A DNA stretch of 64,000 bases from Kribbella voronezhensis. GTDB lineage: Bacteria; Actinomycetota; Actinomycetes; Propionibacteriales; Kribbellaceae. Below the pieces are notes generated by a model that saw only the letters and a program-made list of their open reading frames with translations, had not been told where the DNA came from and did not search any database. The translations under genes and the position numbers were made by a program. The DNA lies in contig NZ_SOCE01000001.1 of the NCBI RefSeq assembly GCF_004365175.1, forward strand, positions 4,285,403 to 4,349,402. The letters run 5' to 3'. This document shows, one piece after another, positions 41,929 to 50,044 of this stretch. Each line of letters opens with the position of its first letter. Position 1 is the first letter of the stretch.

Positions 41929-44045
41929 AACCCAGCCCAACCAAAAGAACCGACCTCGCCCGGAGAGCCGTGTTGGGCGGGGGTGGGATGGTCGCCGGAG
42001 GAGGTGGTGGGTGGGGTGGTGTGGGTGGAGAGGAAGGCGAGGATGTCGGCGGCCAGGGCGATGCTCGTGCTGGCTGGGCGGGGGCCGTGGCCGGAGGTTT
42101 GGTCGAGGCGGAAGACGATTGGGCGATCGCTGTCGGTTGCGTACTGAAGGGCCGCGCACATCTTGCGGGCGTGCAGTGGGTCGACGCGGGTGTCGCCGCC
42201 GAAGACCGTGAACAGCACGGCCGGATACTTCACGCCCGGCACCACCCGGTGGTACGGCGAGTAGCTCAGCAGGTGCTCGAAGGCGACCGGATCAGACGCC
42301 GAGCCGAATTCCGGCACCCAGTTCGCCCCGAGTCCGGACAACTCGTAGCGGACCATGTCCAGCAACGGCGCCGAGCACACAGCCGCGGCGAACAGTTCCG
42401 GCCGCTGCGTTACCGCGGCGCCGACCAGGAGTCCGCCGTTGGACTCACCGCAGAGCGCGAGCCGATCCGTCGACGTCCATCCCTCGGCGATCAGGAACTC
42501 GGCCGCGGCGATGTAGTCGTCGAAGACCTTCTGCTTCCCGCCCAACGTTCCCGCCCGATGCCAGTCCTCGCCGCCCTCGCCGCCACCGCGGAGGTTGGCG
42601 GTCACGAAGACACCACCGGCTTCGACCCAGGCCAGGGCGAACGCCGAGTACGTCGGAGTCAGCGACTGCCCGAAACCGCCGTACCCGTAGAGGATTGCCG
42701 GCCGCGGACCGGATCGGCCAGGCTTCGCGATGACCAGCATCCGCAGGACGGTCCCGTCGGCCGAGCGGTACTCCAGTTCCTGCGTCTCGGCGTCCAGTTC
42801 GCCGATCGCACCCGGCGGATCGGACCACCGGGTCGTCCGCGCTGTGCTGGCGTCGTACTTGAAGATCGCCGCCGGGGTGACGCTGTCGGTGTAGCTGAAC
42901 CAGGCCTCGTAACCGCCTTCGGGGCGGCTGGTCAGTGAACCGACCGAGCCCGCGCCGGGTAGCTCGACCTCGCCGAGCCGTCGCCCGGTCACCAGGTCGT
43001 GGACGACGATCTCCCCGAGCGCTCGTCTGGTCCGGCCGACGAGAACGACCTTGTCGAGGACGGCGAGACTGCTCAGCGGCGCCTCGGGATCGGCCGGAAC
43101 GAAGTCGTGCCAGACCAGCGGTTCCTCCGGGTCGCCGATGCAGATGCGGCCGGTCGGCGCGTCGCGGGTGGTGACGACGTACAGGCGGCCGTCGGGGCCG
43201 ACCGACAGCAAGGTGATCGCGTCGACGTCTTTCTGGATCACGGCCGGCGGCTCGTCCTTGCTCAGATCGGCCAGCCAGAGATCATTGCCGGAACCGCGAA
43301 CCGCCGAGATCGTCAGCCAGCGCCCGTCCGCGCTGAGTTCCAACCCGTACGACGCTTCGCCGGGCAGCACCTGGAGATCGTCGGCCGAGCCGAGCCGGTG
43401 TCGCAGGACGTGCCGGAATCGCACGTAGTAGAAGGATTCTCCGTCCGGGAGCCAGGCGACGGGCGAGTAGCGGCAACCGTCGATCGGACCGTCCACAAGG
43501 TTGCCTGTGGCAACGTCGAGCACGAACAGTCTTGCTTGTTCGGTGCCTCCGCTGGAGAGCTGGTAGGCGACGAGGGAGCCGTCCGGAGAGGGCTGCCAGC
43601 TGTCGAGATTCGTGGAGCCGGTGGGATCGAGTTGCTGTGGATCGAGCAGCGGGACGTCATCGACGAAGAGGACCGGGTGCTCCTGGGCGGGTTCTTGCCG
43701 GAGTACGAAGCAGCGGTCGCCGCGCCAGAGCGGGGCGGTCGTTGAACCGACCGCGGAGAGGTTCTTGATCCGGGTCCGGAACCGGAAGCGGTTCGACAGA
43801 CCCGCGGCGTGCTGCAGCCAGAGCTCGTCCTGGATCTGCTGCCAGTGCAGGGTTTCCGGACTGTCTGCATCCTCCAGCCAGCGATAAGGATCCGCCACGG
43901 CATGCCCGTGCAACTCTTCAACCAACGGCAACCGCGGCGCAGAAGCACGCGAGTGCACGTCGGCGCCCGGTTGCGGTGCGGGGCCGGACGGCGCGCCGGG
44001 TGACGAGTGCGGGCTGGTGCTGGGGTGGTGGGGTCGGGGGTGCAC
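41925..44045 (-). CDS. Prolyl oligopeptidase, lanthipeptide leader protease (FlaP-like)
   Basis: About 706 residues. I start at GTG 44045, which has GGAAGGAG six bases upstream; an in-frame ATG at 44096 is less well placed. The N-terminus is Pro/His-rich, then a beta-propeller follows, then the alpha/beta-hydrolase domain with the triad Ser in CGESNGGLLVG, Asp in GGDTRVDPLHARK and His in TSGHGPR. S9A peptidases cut after Pro. A POP in a class III lanthipeptide operon is known from flavipeptin (FlaP), where it removes the leader. The precursor here has Pro12 in LETPGYGGG, a fitting cut site. The last sense codon is TTA, which is rare in such genomes. Confidence 0.92.
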   Translation of the reverse strand: MHPRPHHPSTSPHSSPGAPSGPAPQPGADVHSRASAPRLPLVEELHGHAVADPYRWLEDADSPETLHWQQIQDELWLQHAAGLSNRFRFRTRIKNLSAVGSTTAPLWRGDRCFVLRQEPAQEHPVLFVDDVPLLDPQQLDPTGSTNLDSWQPSPDGSLVAYQLSSGGTEQARLFVLDVATGNLVDGPIDGCRYSPVAWLPDGESFYYVRFRHVLRHRLGSADDLQVLPGEASYGLELSADGRWLTISAVRGSGNDLWLADLSKDEPPAVIQKDVDAITLLSVGPDGRLYVVTTRDAPTGRICIGDPEEPLVWHDFVPADPEAPLSSLAVLDKVVLVGRTRRALGEIVVHDLVTGRRLGEVELPGAGSVGSLTSRPEGGYEAWFSYTDSVTPAAIFKYDASTARTTRWSDPPGAIGELDAETQELEYRSADGTVLRMLVIAKPGRSGPRPAILYGYGGFGQSLTPTYSAFALAWVEAGGVFVTANLRGGGEGGEDWHRAGTLGGKQKVFDDYIAAAEFLIAEGWTSTDRLALCGESNGGLLVGAAVTQRPELFAAAVCSAPLLDMVRYELSGLGANWVPEFGSASDPVAFEHLLSYSPYHRVVPGVKYPAVLFTVFGGDTRVDPLHARKMCAALQYATDSDRPIVFRLDQTSGHGPRPASTSIALAADILAFLSTHTTPPTTSSGDHPTPAQHGSPGEVGSFGWAGL

Positions 44046-44074
44046 GGGTTCTCCTTCCGGCGGGGAGTGGGTTC

Positions 44075-44141
44075 GGCCCTGGGGGAATTGCTTCACCCCA
44101 GGGCCTTCGAAACCCTTGCACCGGCCACTCAGAACCGGTGC
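44075..44141 (-). terminator. Two stem-loops between the precursor and peptidase genes
   Basis: GGCCCTGGGG (44075-44084) pairs perfectly with CCCCAGGGCC (44096-44105), ten base pairs. GCACCGG (44118-44124) pairs with CCGGTGC (44135-44141), seven base pairs. Both lie just after the precursor stop at 44153. Placed here they would stop part of the transcription or protect the upstream RNA, so that far more precursor than peptidase and exporter is made. Confidence 0.65.
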
Positions 44142-44152
44142 GCCGGCGCCGA

Positions 44153-44290
44153 TCAGTGGCAGAGCAGAAGGCTCAGGTTGCTCGGGGTGTGCGAAGCGCA
44201 GCCCAGAACGGTCAGCGTGGAGCCACCACCGTGGTGGTGGCCGCCGCCGTAGCCGGGGGTCTCCAGACCCTGAAGGTCGAGAAGTGCCAT
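44153..44290 (-). CDS. lanA: Class III lanthipeptide precursor peptide (SapB/flavipeptin type)
   Basis: 45 residues, easily missed because of its size. The leader begins MALLDLQGLETP, with the LxDLQ.E motif shared by class III precursors such as RamS. Residues 13-23 (GYGGGHHHGGG) are Gly/His-rich. The core has two ring motifs of the form S/T-x2-S/T-x3-C: Ser24-Thr27-Cys31 and Ser37-Ser40-Cys44. These are sites for labionin or lanthionine rings. The ATG stands four bases after the LanKC stop, and a perfect GAAGGAGGT Shine-Dalgarno is formed by the last LanKC codons, so the two genes are coupled. Confidence 0.93.
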   Translation of the reverse strand: MALLDLQGLETPGYGGGHHHGGGSTLTVLGCASHTPSNLSLLLCH

Positions 44291-44294
44291 GTGT

Positions 44295-46868
44295 TTACAC
44301 CTCCTTCGATGTGCCTAGTAGGGATGGGGACTCGGACCACTGGGGAGATCCGAGGAACGGGAGGGACACCGGCTGCTCGTGCAGCGCGGCTCCCAGAGCC
44401 AGCAGGACGCCGGCCGATCCGGTCGCCAGGTCCATCGAGAGACGGAGCAGCTGGTTGCCGGGGTAGGTGAGGCCACCGGCGAACGGCATCGCATGCCAGC
44501 CGAGGCCGTTCACCAGGTCGTCGAGGGTGTCCTGAGGCTCGGCCAGCGCGGCCGCGGTCAGCAGCAGGCCGGCGCGACCCATGAACAACCCGGGCTGGAC
44601 GTAGTACGAGCAGTGGGTGACCCGGCGCAGGTCCGCGAGCGTGGCGGCCAGTTCCTCGTCCGGGCGGTGCCGCAGATAGCGCTCCAGCACGAGCGCGATG
44701 CCGGCCGAGCCCTCCTCGAGGTACGGCAGCGTTCGCCAGCCCTGGTTCACCTGCAGCATGCCGTCCGGCGTCATCAGGCAGCGGCGGAGGTCCTGCCGTA
44801 GCGCGATCTCGGCCAGGTCGAGCAGTCCGGTGTCACCGAACCACTCGAACGCCTGGAGGAACAACAGCGCCGGACCGGACGACCCGAACATCAGCCCGGC
44901 CCGCGGATGCGGCCCGCCACTGAGTTCCGGTACGTCGTGGACATCGCCCAGCCGATCCGCCACCAGGTCGAGGACCCGGATCGCCTTGGCCTGCAGGGCA
45001 GGCTCCGCTGCGAAGTGCAGCAGGTTCAGGCCGATACCGGCCAGGCCGGAGTGCAGCCCGAGCTCGCGAGCCTCGTAGTCGTCGGCGAGGGTCCGGTCGA
45101 TCGCGTCGAGAGCATCCTGCCGGTAGCCGAGTTCGTCGAGTACGTGCGCGACGCCGTGCAGTCCGTCGTACAGGCCGGGCCCGCTGTCCGAGGCGATGGC
45201 CTGCTTGCGCAGCCACTCGTCGTACTGCGGGAAGCGGCCGGCGCCCGTCTTCGCCAGGGCATACAGGACTCCCGCTGCTCCCGTGGCGAGGTTGGTGCCG
45301 CCGCCCGGCTGGAACTGCGCGATGTCGCCCGGGAACAGCCGGTCGCCGCGCTCCGGCGTCGCACTGGCAACGATTGCCTTCGTCAGCGCCGAACGAACCT
45401 CGGCCCACTCCGACCTGCCGGGCATGGCGAGGCCGGCCATCTCCGGATCGCTGCTGACGCCGGCGCCGACGACGGTCCGGACCGCGGCGTCGATAGTTGC
45501 CTTCGGCACCGGAAAGGTCTCGGTGATCATCTCGGCGAGCTGGAAGGCCTTGCCGGGATGGAGATTCAGCAGCATCGTCGCTTGCGGCGCGTAGAGCCCG
45601 AGGGTGATACAGGCCAGCGCGTAGAGGTCGACGTCGACGCCTTGCCGATCGGCCGGAGCAGCGTAGCCGGGATGCGCGAGCGCCGACCGGGCCTGCTCCT
45701 CGGCCAGTGTGGCGACCTCGAAGTCGATCAGGACCAGCCGGTCGTCGAGACCGAGGAGCACGTTGTCGGGGTGCAGGTCGCAGAAGACCACGCCCCGTTC
45801 GTGCAGCTGGCGGACGGCGGCCTCGACCCGCGCGACCATCGCGGCGGCCCAGTCGGCGTACTCCGCGCGCTCGGCCTCGGTCGCGTCCGGGTGGGTCAGT
45901 GGGTAGCGGCGGACCAGCTCGCGCTGCAGGGAGTTCGAGTCGACGTGCTCCTGGACCAGGAAGTGGTGCTCGCCGAGCTGGAAGTAGTCGTGCAGCTGTG
46001 GCACCACGTCGAGTCCGTCGAGGCGCCGCAGGATGTCCCGCTCGTGACCGATCCGGGCCACGGCGTCCCGGCCGCCCATGTCGAGACCGGCCAGCGGGCG
46101 GCCCTCCTTGAGCACCACCCGCGTGCCGGTCTCGTTGTGGTGCCCGAGGTAGACGCCGCCGCCGTTGGAGAACTGGATGACGCTCTCGATCGTGTACGCC
46201 AGCTCGTTGGTGGTGACCGCGTTCCTGGCTTCGAGATGGGACTCGAGGAAGGACGGCAGGGTTGCCCACGGCGGCATCGAGAAGGTCGGGCCGCGGTGGT
46301 CAGGCACCAGCCGGCCTTGGTCGTCGACGAGGGCCAGGACCCTCTCGCCGGAGTCGTTCAGGCAATAGCGGCTGACGAACGCGCCGTACCGGACGAAGAG
46401 TGGACCCTCGGCGTAGCGCAGGTCACTCAGGATGTACGGACCCCGCACGCCGTGCAGGAGGTCGTCGAGCTCCTTCAGCACCAGCTCGAGCTGGGCCTCG
46501 TCGGTCGGGTAGATCGTCACCAGCTTGCCGCTCGAACCGCGTGGGGCGGACTTCGAGTTGACCATCACCAGGACGGGCTCGTTGCGGAGGAACTTGAACG
46601 CGATACCGCGGGGGACGCAGTAGTCCCAGACCGTCGCCAGCGCTCGCTCGGCATCCGCGAGACCGGCGGAGACGTGGATCTTCCAGCCCTGGTCCGGCAG
46701 CTTCAGCCCGGTCGGCGCGTAGTGCATCCACAGGTCGCCGGGCACGTGCTGCCAGCCGGCCGGGACAGGACGCGAGCAGAGCGCGAAGTCCGGATGCTCG
46801 GCACCACGCTTGGTCGGGGTGTCGTAGAACCGCCGGTCGGCCAGGCAGTACAACTCGTAACTTTCCAT
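44295..46868 (-). CDS. lanKC: Class III lanthipeptide synthetase LanKC
   Basis: About 857 residues from ATG 46868 (MESYELYCLADRRFYDTP), with GAGAGGGGG upstream. It has three parts: an N-terminal phospho-Ser/Thr lyase domain (ISAGLADAERALATVWDYC region onward), a Ser/Thr kinase domain with the VVLKEGRPLAG Lys strand, catalytic VFCDLHPDNVLLG and metal-binding LIDFEVATL, and a C-terminal LanC-like cyclase. The cyclase lacks the Cys/Cys/His zinc ligands, as is characteristic of class III enzymes. It dehydrates Ser/Thr in the 45-residue precursor and closes the rings. It leads the operon, as RamC does. Confidence 0.95.
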   Translation of the reverse strand: MESYELYCLADRRFYDTPTKRGAEHPDFALCSRPVPAGWQHVPGDLWMHYAPTGLKLPDQGWKIHVSAGLADAERALATVWDYCVPRGIAFKFLRNEPVLVMVNSKSAPRGSSGKLVTIYPTDEAQLELVLKELDDLLHGVRGPYILSDLRYAEGPLFVRYGAFVSRYCLNDSGERVLALVDDQGRLVPDHRGPTFSMPPWATLPSFLESHLEARNAVTTNELAYTIESVIQFSNGGGVYLGHHNETGTRVVLKEGRPLAGLDMGGRDAVARIGHERDILRRLDGLDVVPQLHDYFQLGEHHFLVQEHVDSNSLQRELVRRYPLTHPDATEAERAEYADWAAAMVARVEAAVRQLHERGVVFCDLHPDNVLLGLDDRLVLIDFEVATLAEEQARSALAHPGYAAPADRQGVDVDLYALACITLGLYAPQATMLLNLHPGKAFQLAEMITETFPVPKATIDAAVRTVVGAGVSSDPEMAGLAMPGRSEWAEVRSALTKAIVASATPERGDRLFPGDIAQFQPGGGTNLATGAAGVLYALAKTGAGRFPQYDEWLRKQAIASDSGPGLYDGLHGVAHVLDELGYRQDALDAIDRTLADDYEARELGLHSGLAGIGLNLLHFAAEPALQAKAIRVLDLVADRLGDVHDVPELSGGPHPRAGLMFGSSGPALLFLQAFEWFGDTGLLDLAEIALRQDLRRCLMTPDGMLQVNQGWRTLPYLEEGSAGIALVLERYLRHRPDEELAATLADLRRVTHCSYYVQPGLFMGRAGLLLTAAALAEPQDTLDDLVNGLGWHAMPFAGGLTYPGNQLLRLSMDLATGSAGVLLALGAALHEQPVSLPFLGSPQWSESPSLLGTSKEV

Positions 46869-47131
46869 GCGGATTCGTCCCCCTCTCTCGTGGTTGCCCC
46901 GGCACATCTTGGGCAGCACGGAAGGGGTCGGCGTAGTGCATGACGTCACGACTAGGCCGTGAAGAACTCACTCGCTACGAGTGAGTAAGTAAACACTCTT
47001 TGTTACGTCTCCATCACTTTGAGCGGTGAAATCGGTGTTACATGATGCCAATTCGTGGCAGTGCGATCACAGGCCGTAACTTCGCGGCAGTAACTTCGTG
47101 TCACCTGTCGAGCACGGTCTGTATACAGCGA
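46869..47131 (-). promoter_or_regulatory. Promoter region of the class III lanthipeptide operon
   Basis: This gap holds CTCACTCG (46967-46974) and CGAGTGAG (46978-46985), a perfect 8-bp inverted repeat about 100 bases before lanKC. Farther upstream is the 9-bp direct repeat GTAACTTCG at 47076-47084 and 47090-47098, spaced 14 bases. More GTTAC-like elements lie between. LuxR-type activators such as RamR bind promoter-proximal repeats, so these are candidate sites. The base composition here is clearly less GC-rich than in the neighbouring genes. Confidence 0.55.
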
Positions 47132-48103
47132 TCACTCGGCCGCCCGGGCCTGCTGGCTGGCGTAGTACGCGCCCTTCCGGGCCCGCATCACCTCGCCGAG
47201 CGGGCGGTGCTCGATCAACGCGTTCCAGGGGTCGAACCGGGCCGCTTCGACCTGTGTCGCGAGCGCCTCGTCCGGCTTCTGCCGGGGCACGGTCAGCCGG
47301 GCCACCGTCAGATAGGGCGCCGCAGTCCAGTCGACCGAAGCGTCCTCGATCGGGGTGGCCGTCTCGTCGGTGAAGAACTGCACCTGCAGGTCGTAGGACA
47401 TTGGACCCTCGATCAACCGGTCGTAGATGTCCGCCGCCCAATCGTTGCTCGCCGACGGGTTCACCTGGTCCGAGGCGGCGGCCAGTCGGACGCGGACGGC
47501 GTACGGGCCGAAGGCGATCGGGGCGGCGCTGAAGAAGTCGTGGGTCGCGAATCCGCTGAACGGCGACTTGAGCGCGGCCGAGACGGTCTTGAGTTGCGGG
47601 ATCATGCCCGGGTTCTTGAGCAGCCGGAGCAGGAGATTGCCCGGTGTGCTGCCGCCGGTGGTGACAACCTTGGTGAAGTCCTCGCTCGTCGCGGAACTGA
47701 ATCGCTCGTGGTTGATCAGCGCGAAGTCCTGCGATACCGCCTCGCCGCCGAGCGCGGCCCGGCCGGAGACGCCGAGCACCTTGATCGAGAAGCCGCGGAT
47801 GTCGGGCACGCTGTCGGCCGCGCGGTTGAAGCCGCCGTTGGACAGCCGGATCCACGCGTCGTACCGGTCGGGGGTCCTGAACAGACCCTGTCGCGCGTAC
47901 TCCGGCAGGTCGGCCAGGACGTCCAGAGTCGCCCGCAGCGCGGCGACCTGCTTGCGGTGCAGCGCCCGTCCCGTCCCGTACTTCTCCGACTTCCGGTCCT
48001 GCATCGCGACGAACTCCGCCGCCTGCGCCTCGTGCCGTTCCTGCTCGTCCGCCCCGATCACTTCACGCCACTCGGTACTCGGCTCTGCCACGGCATCTCC
48101 CAT
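47132..48103 (-). CDS. Catalase-related heme protein
   Basis: About 323 residues. I choose ATG 48103 (MGDAVAEPSTEWREVIG); an ATG at 48145 is possible. The TGRALHRKQVAALRATLDVL, RLSNGGFNRAADSVPDIRGFSIKVLGV and GEAVSQDFALINHERF segments match the catalase-like superfamily, where the RALHRK His region forms the heme pocket. It is much shorter than true catalases (about 480 or more), so it lacks the C-terminal wrapping and helical parts. Peroxidase-like activity on organic hydroperoxides is possible. No signal peptide. Confidence 0.8.
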   Translation of the reverse strand: MGDAVAEPSTEWREVIGADEQERHEAQAAEFVAMQDRKSEKYGTGRALHRKQVAALRATLDVLADLPEYARQGLFRTPDRYDAWIRLSNGGFNRAADSVPDIRGFSIKVLGVSGRAALGGEAVSQDFALINHERFSSATSEDFTKVVTTGGSTPGNLLLRLLKNPGMIPQLKTVSAALKSPFSGFATHDFFSAAPIAFGPYAVRVRLAAASDQVNPSASNDWAADIYDRLIEGPMSYDLQVQFFTDETATPIEDASVDWTAAPYLTVARLTVPRQKPDEALATQVEAARFDPWNALIEHRPLGEVMRARKGAYYASQQARAAE

Positions 48104-48176
48104 CGCAAGGATCCAGCGGGTCCCGCCCAGTATCCGCCGTCGCATTGGTTGCGCCAGGCAACCGGCCGGTGCGTGG

Positions 48177-49238
48177 TCAACTCGGGTAGGTCTGGATCTC
48201 GGTGGCTTTGAGGGTGGCGTGCAGGTGTTGGCCCGGGGCGAGGCGGAGTTCGGCGACGGCCGCGGGGGTGATGTCGGCGAGGAGCGTGGCCGGGCCGGCC
48301 GGAGAAGCATCGAGGCGGACGCGAACGGTGTGGGCGTGCTGTTCGAGTCCGGTGACCACCGCCGGCCAGGTGTTGCGGGGGCTGCCGGCCGGCTGCTCGG
48401 CGTACAGGCTGATCGCTGACGGCGGGAAAGCCACGTGGACGCTGCCGGAGGTGGGTGCGGCGATCGTCAGGGAGCCGCCGCTGGTGAGCGCGACGAGAGT
48501 GCCCTGGGCGGTGCCGCGGTACAGGTTGAGGCCGACCAGTTGGGCGACGTACTCCGTCCGCGGCCGACGGGCGATCTCGGTGGGAGCGCCTTCCTGGACG
48601 ACACGGCCGTGTTCGACGATGACGAGGCGGTCGGCCAGCACCATCGCGTCCAGCGGGTCGTGGGTGACGAGGAGAGTGCGGCCCTGGTACCGACGGAGGT
48701 GCTCGCCGAGCTCAGCGCGCACATGCAATGTCGTACTTGCGTCCAGGGCTGCCAGGGGCTCGTCCAGGAGGAGCAGTTCGGGTGTGGTGGCGAGCGCGCG
48801 GACCAGCGCGACCCGCTGCGCCTGGCCGCCGGACAGGGAGCGCGGGCGACTCTTCAGGTGATCGCCGAGACCGACGGCGTCGAGCCAGCGGGTCGCCTCG
48901 GCGCGGGCGGAGTGCTTGTCCGTACCGCGAGCTCTGAGGCCGAAGGCGACGTTCTCCAAGGCACTGAGGTGGTCGAACAGCAGATAGTCCTGGAACACCA
49001 CGCCGATCGGGCGGCGGTCGGCCGGGCGGAACACCCGCGGCGGCTCGTCCCAGACCTCGTCCCCGAGGCGGATCCGGCCGTCGGTGAGCGGTAGCAGCCC
49101 GGCGATGGCGCGGAGGGCGGTGGTCTTGCCCGCGCCGTTCGGGCCGAGCAGCGCGACCACCTCGCCTGGCTCGACGGTGAGTTCGAGGTCGAGGCTGAAG
49201 GCGGACCGGGTGACCTGCAGGTCGGCGTACAGGGTCAT
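48177..49238 (-). CDS. modC: Molybdate ABC transporter ATP-binding protein
   Basis: 353 residues from ATG 49238, overlapping the modB stop by four bases. Walker A is GPNGAGKTT, the signature is LSGGQAQRVALVRA, Walker B is LLLLDEPLAALD, and the H-loop His is in LLVTHDPLDA. The C-terminal ~100 residues are the MOP/TOBE domain (STIAAPTSGSVHVAFPP region) that binds oxyanions and lowers transport when molybdate is plentiful. The last gene of the operon. Confidence 0.94.
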   Translation of the reverse strand: MTLYADLQVTRSAFSLDLELTVEPGEVVALLGPNGAGKTTALRAIAGLLPLTDGRIRLGDEVWDEPPRVFRPADRRPIGVVFQDYLLFDHLSALENVAFGLRARGTDKHSARAEATRWLDAVGLGDHLKSRPRSLSGGQAQRVALVRALATTPELLLLDEPLAALDASTTLHVRAELGEHLRRYQGRTLLVTHDPLDAMVLADRLVIVEHGRVVQEGAPTEIARRPRTEYVAQLVGLNLYRGTAQGTLVALTSGGSLTIAAPTSGSVHVAFPPSAISLYAEQPAGSPRNTWPAVVTGLEQHAHTVRVRLDASPAGPATLLADITPAAVAELRLAPGQHLHATLKATEIQTYPS

Positions 49239-50044
49239 CGCAGACCACTGATCCAGCGTTCGCGCAGACACGCGAGAACGACGACGGAGACGGCCAGCAG
49301 TACGACGCTGAGCACCACCGCGACGTCGGGGTCGGTCTCCAGGGCGAGATAGACGGCCAGCGGCATCGTCGTCGTACGGCCGGGCAGGTTGCCCGCGAAG
49401 GTGATCGTGGCGCCGAATTCACCGAGCGCCCGGGCCCAGCACAGTACTGCGCCTGCCACGACACCCGGCGCGATCGACGGCAGCGTGACCCGGCGGAACG
49501 TCAGCCAGCGTCCTGCGCCGAGAGTGGCGGCCGCTTCCTCGTACCGCGGGTCTGCCGCGCGCAGGGCGCCTTCCACGGAGATCACCAGGAACGGCATCGC
49601 GACGAAGGCCTCCGCGACGATCACGCCGGCCGTGGTGAACGGCAAAGAGAACCCGAACCAGAGGTCGAGGCGTTCGCCGATCAAGCCGCGCCGCCCGAGG
49701 ACCAGTAGCAGTGCAACACCGCCCACCACCGGCGGCAATACGAGCGGGACGGTCACCAGCGCGCGGATGAGTCCGCGACCCGGTAGCTCCGCTCTGGCGA
49801 GTAGCCAGGCCAGAGGGACGCCCAGAAGGAGACAGAGCACTGTGGCGGCGCTGGCACAGAGCAGGGAGAGTTTGAGGGCCTGCCCGACGTCGGCACTGAA
49901 CAGACGCGAGGGCAGCGTCGACCAGGGCGCCTGTGCGAGCAAGCCGGTCAGAGGGACGAGCAGGAAGGCGAGACCGAGCAGTGCAGGCAGCAGGAGGATC
50001 AAGGGCACGCGCCCCCTGATCCTCCTGCTGCCGCGGCGACTCAT
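49235..50044 (-). CDS. modB: Molybdate ABC transporter permease
   Basis: 269 residues with five to six helices. The EAA loop is EEAAATLGAGRWLTFRRVTLPSIAPG, and the GEFGATITFAGNLPGRTTTMPLAVYLALE segment is diagnostic of ModB. The start at ATG 50044 overlaps the modA stop by four bases (ATGA). It forms the membrane channel with ModC as motor. Confidence 0.95.
   Translation of the reverse strand: MSRRGSRRIRGRVPLILLLPALLGLAFLLVPLTGLLAQAPWSTLPSRLFSADVGQALKLSLLCASAATVLCLLLGVPLAWLLARAELPGRGLIRALVTVPLVLPPVVGGVALLLVLGRRGLIGERLDLWFGFSLPFTTAGVIVAEAFVAMPFLVISVEGALRAADPRYEEAAATLGAGRWLTFRRVTLPSIAPGVVAGAVLCWARALGEFGATITFAGNLPGRTTTMPLAVYLALETDPDVAVVLSVVLLAVSVVVLACLRERWISGLR

Noticed and set aside
41929-42159. 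N-terminal extension of the first exporter half
   Set aside because: The extra 77 residues are Pro/His/Arg-rich, lie inside the peptidase gene, and the ATG at 41928 has a clean ATGA overlap.
43976-44470. + strand open frames across the lanA region
   Set aside because: They lie opposite the precursor and LanKC end; the minus-strand precursor has motif, Shine-Dalgarno and operon support.
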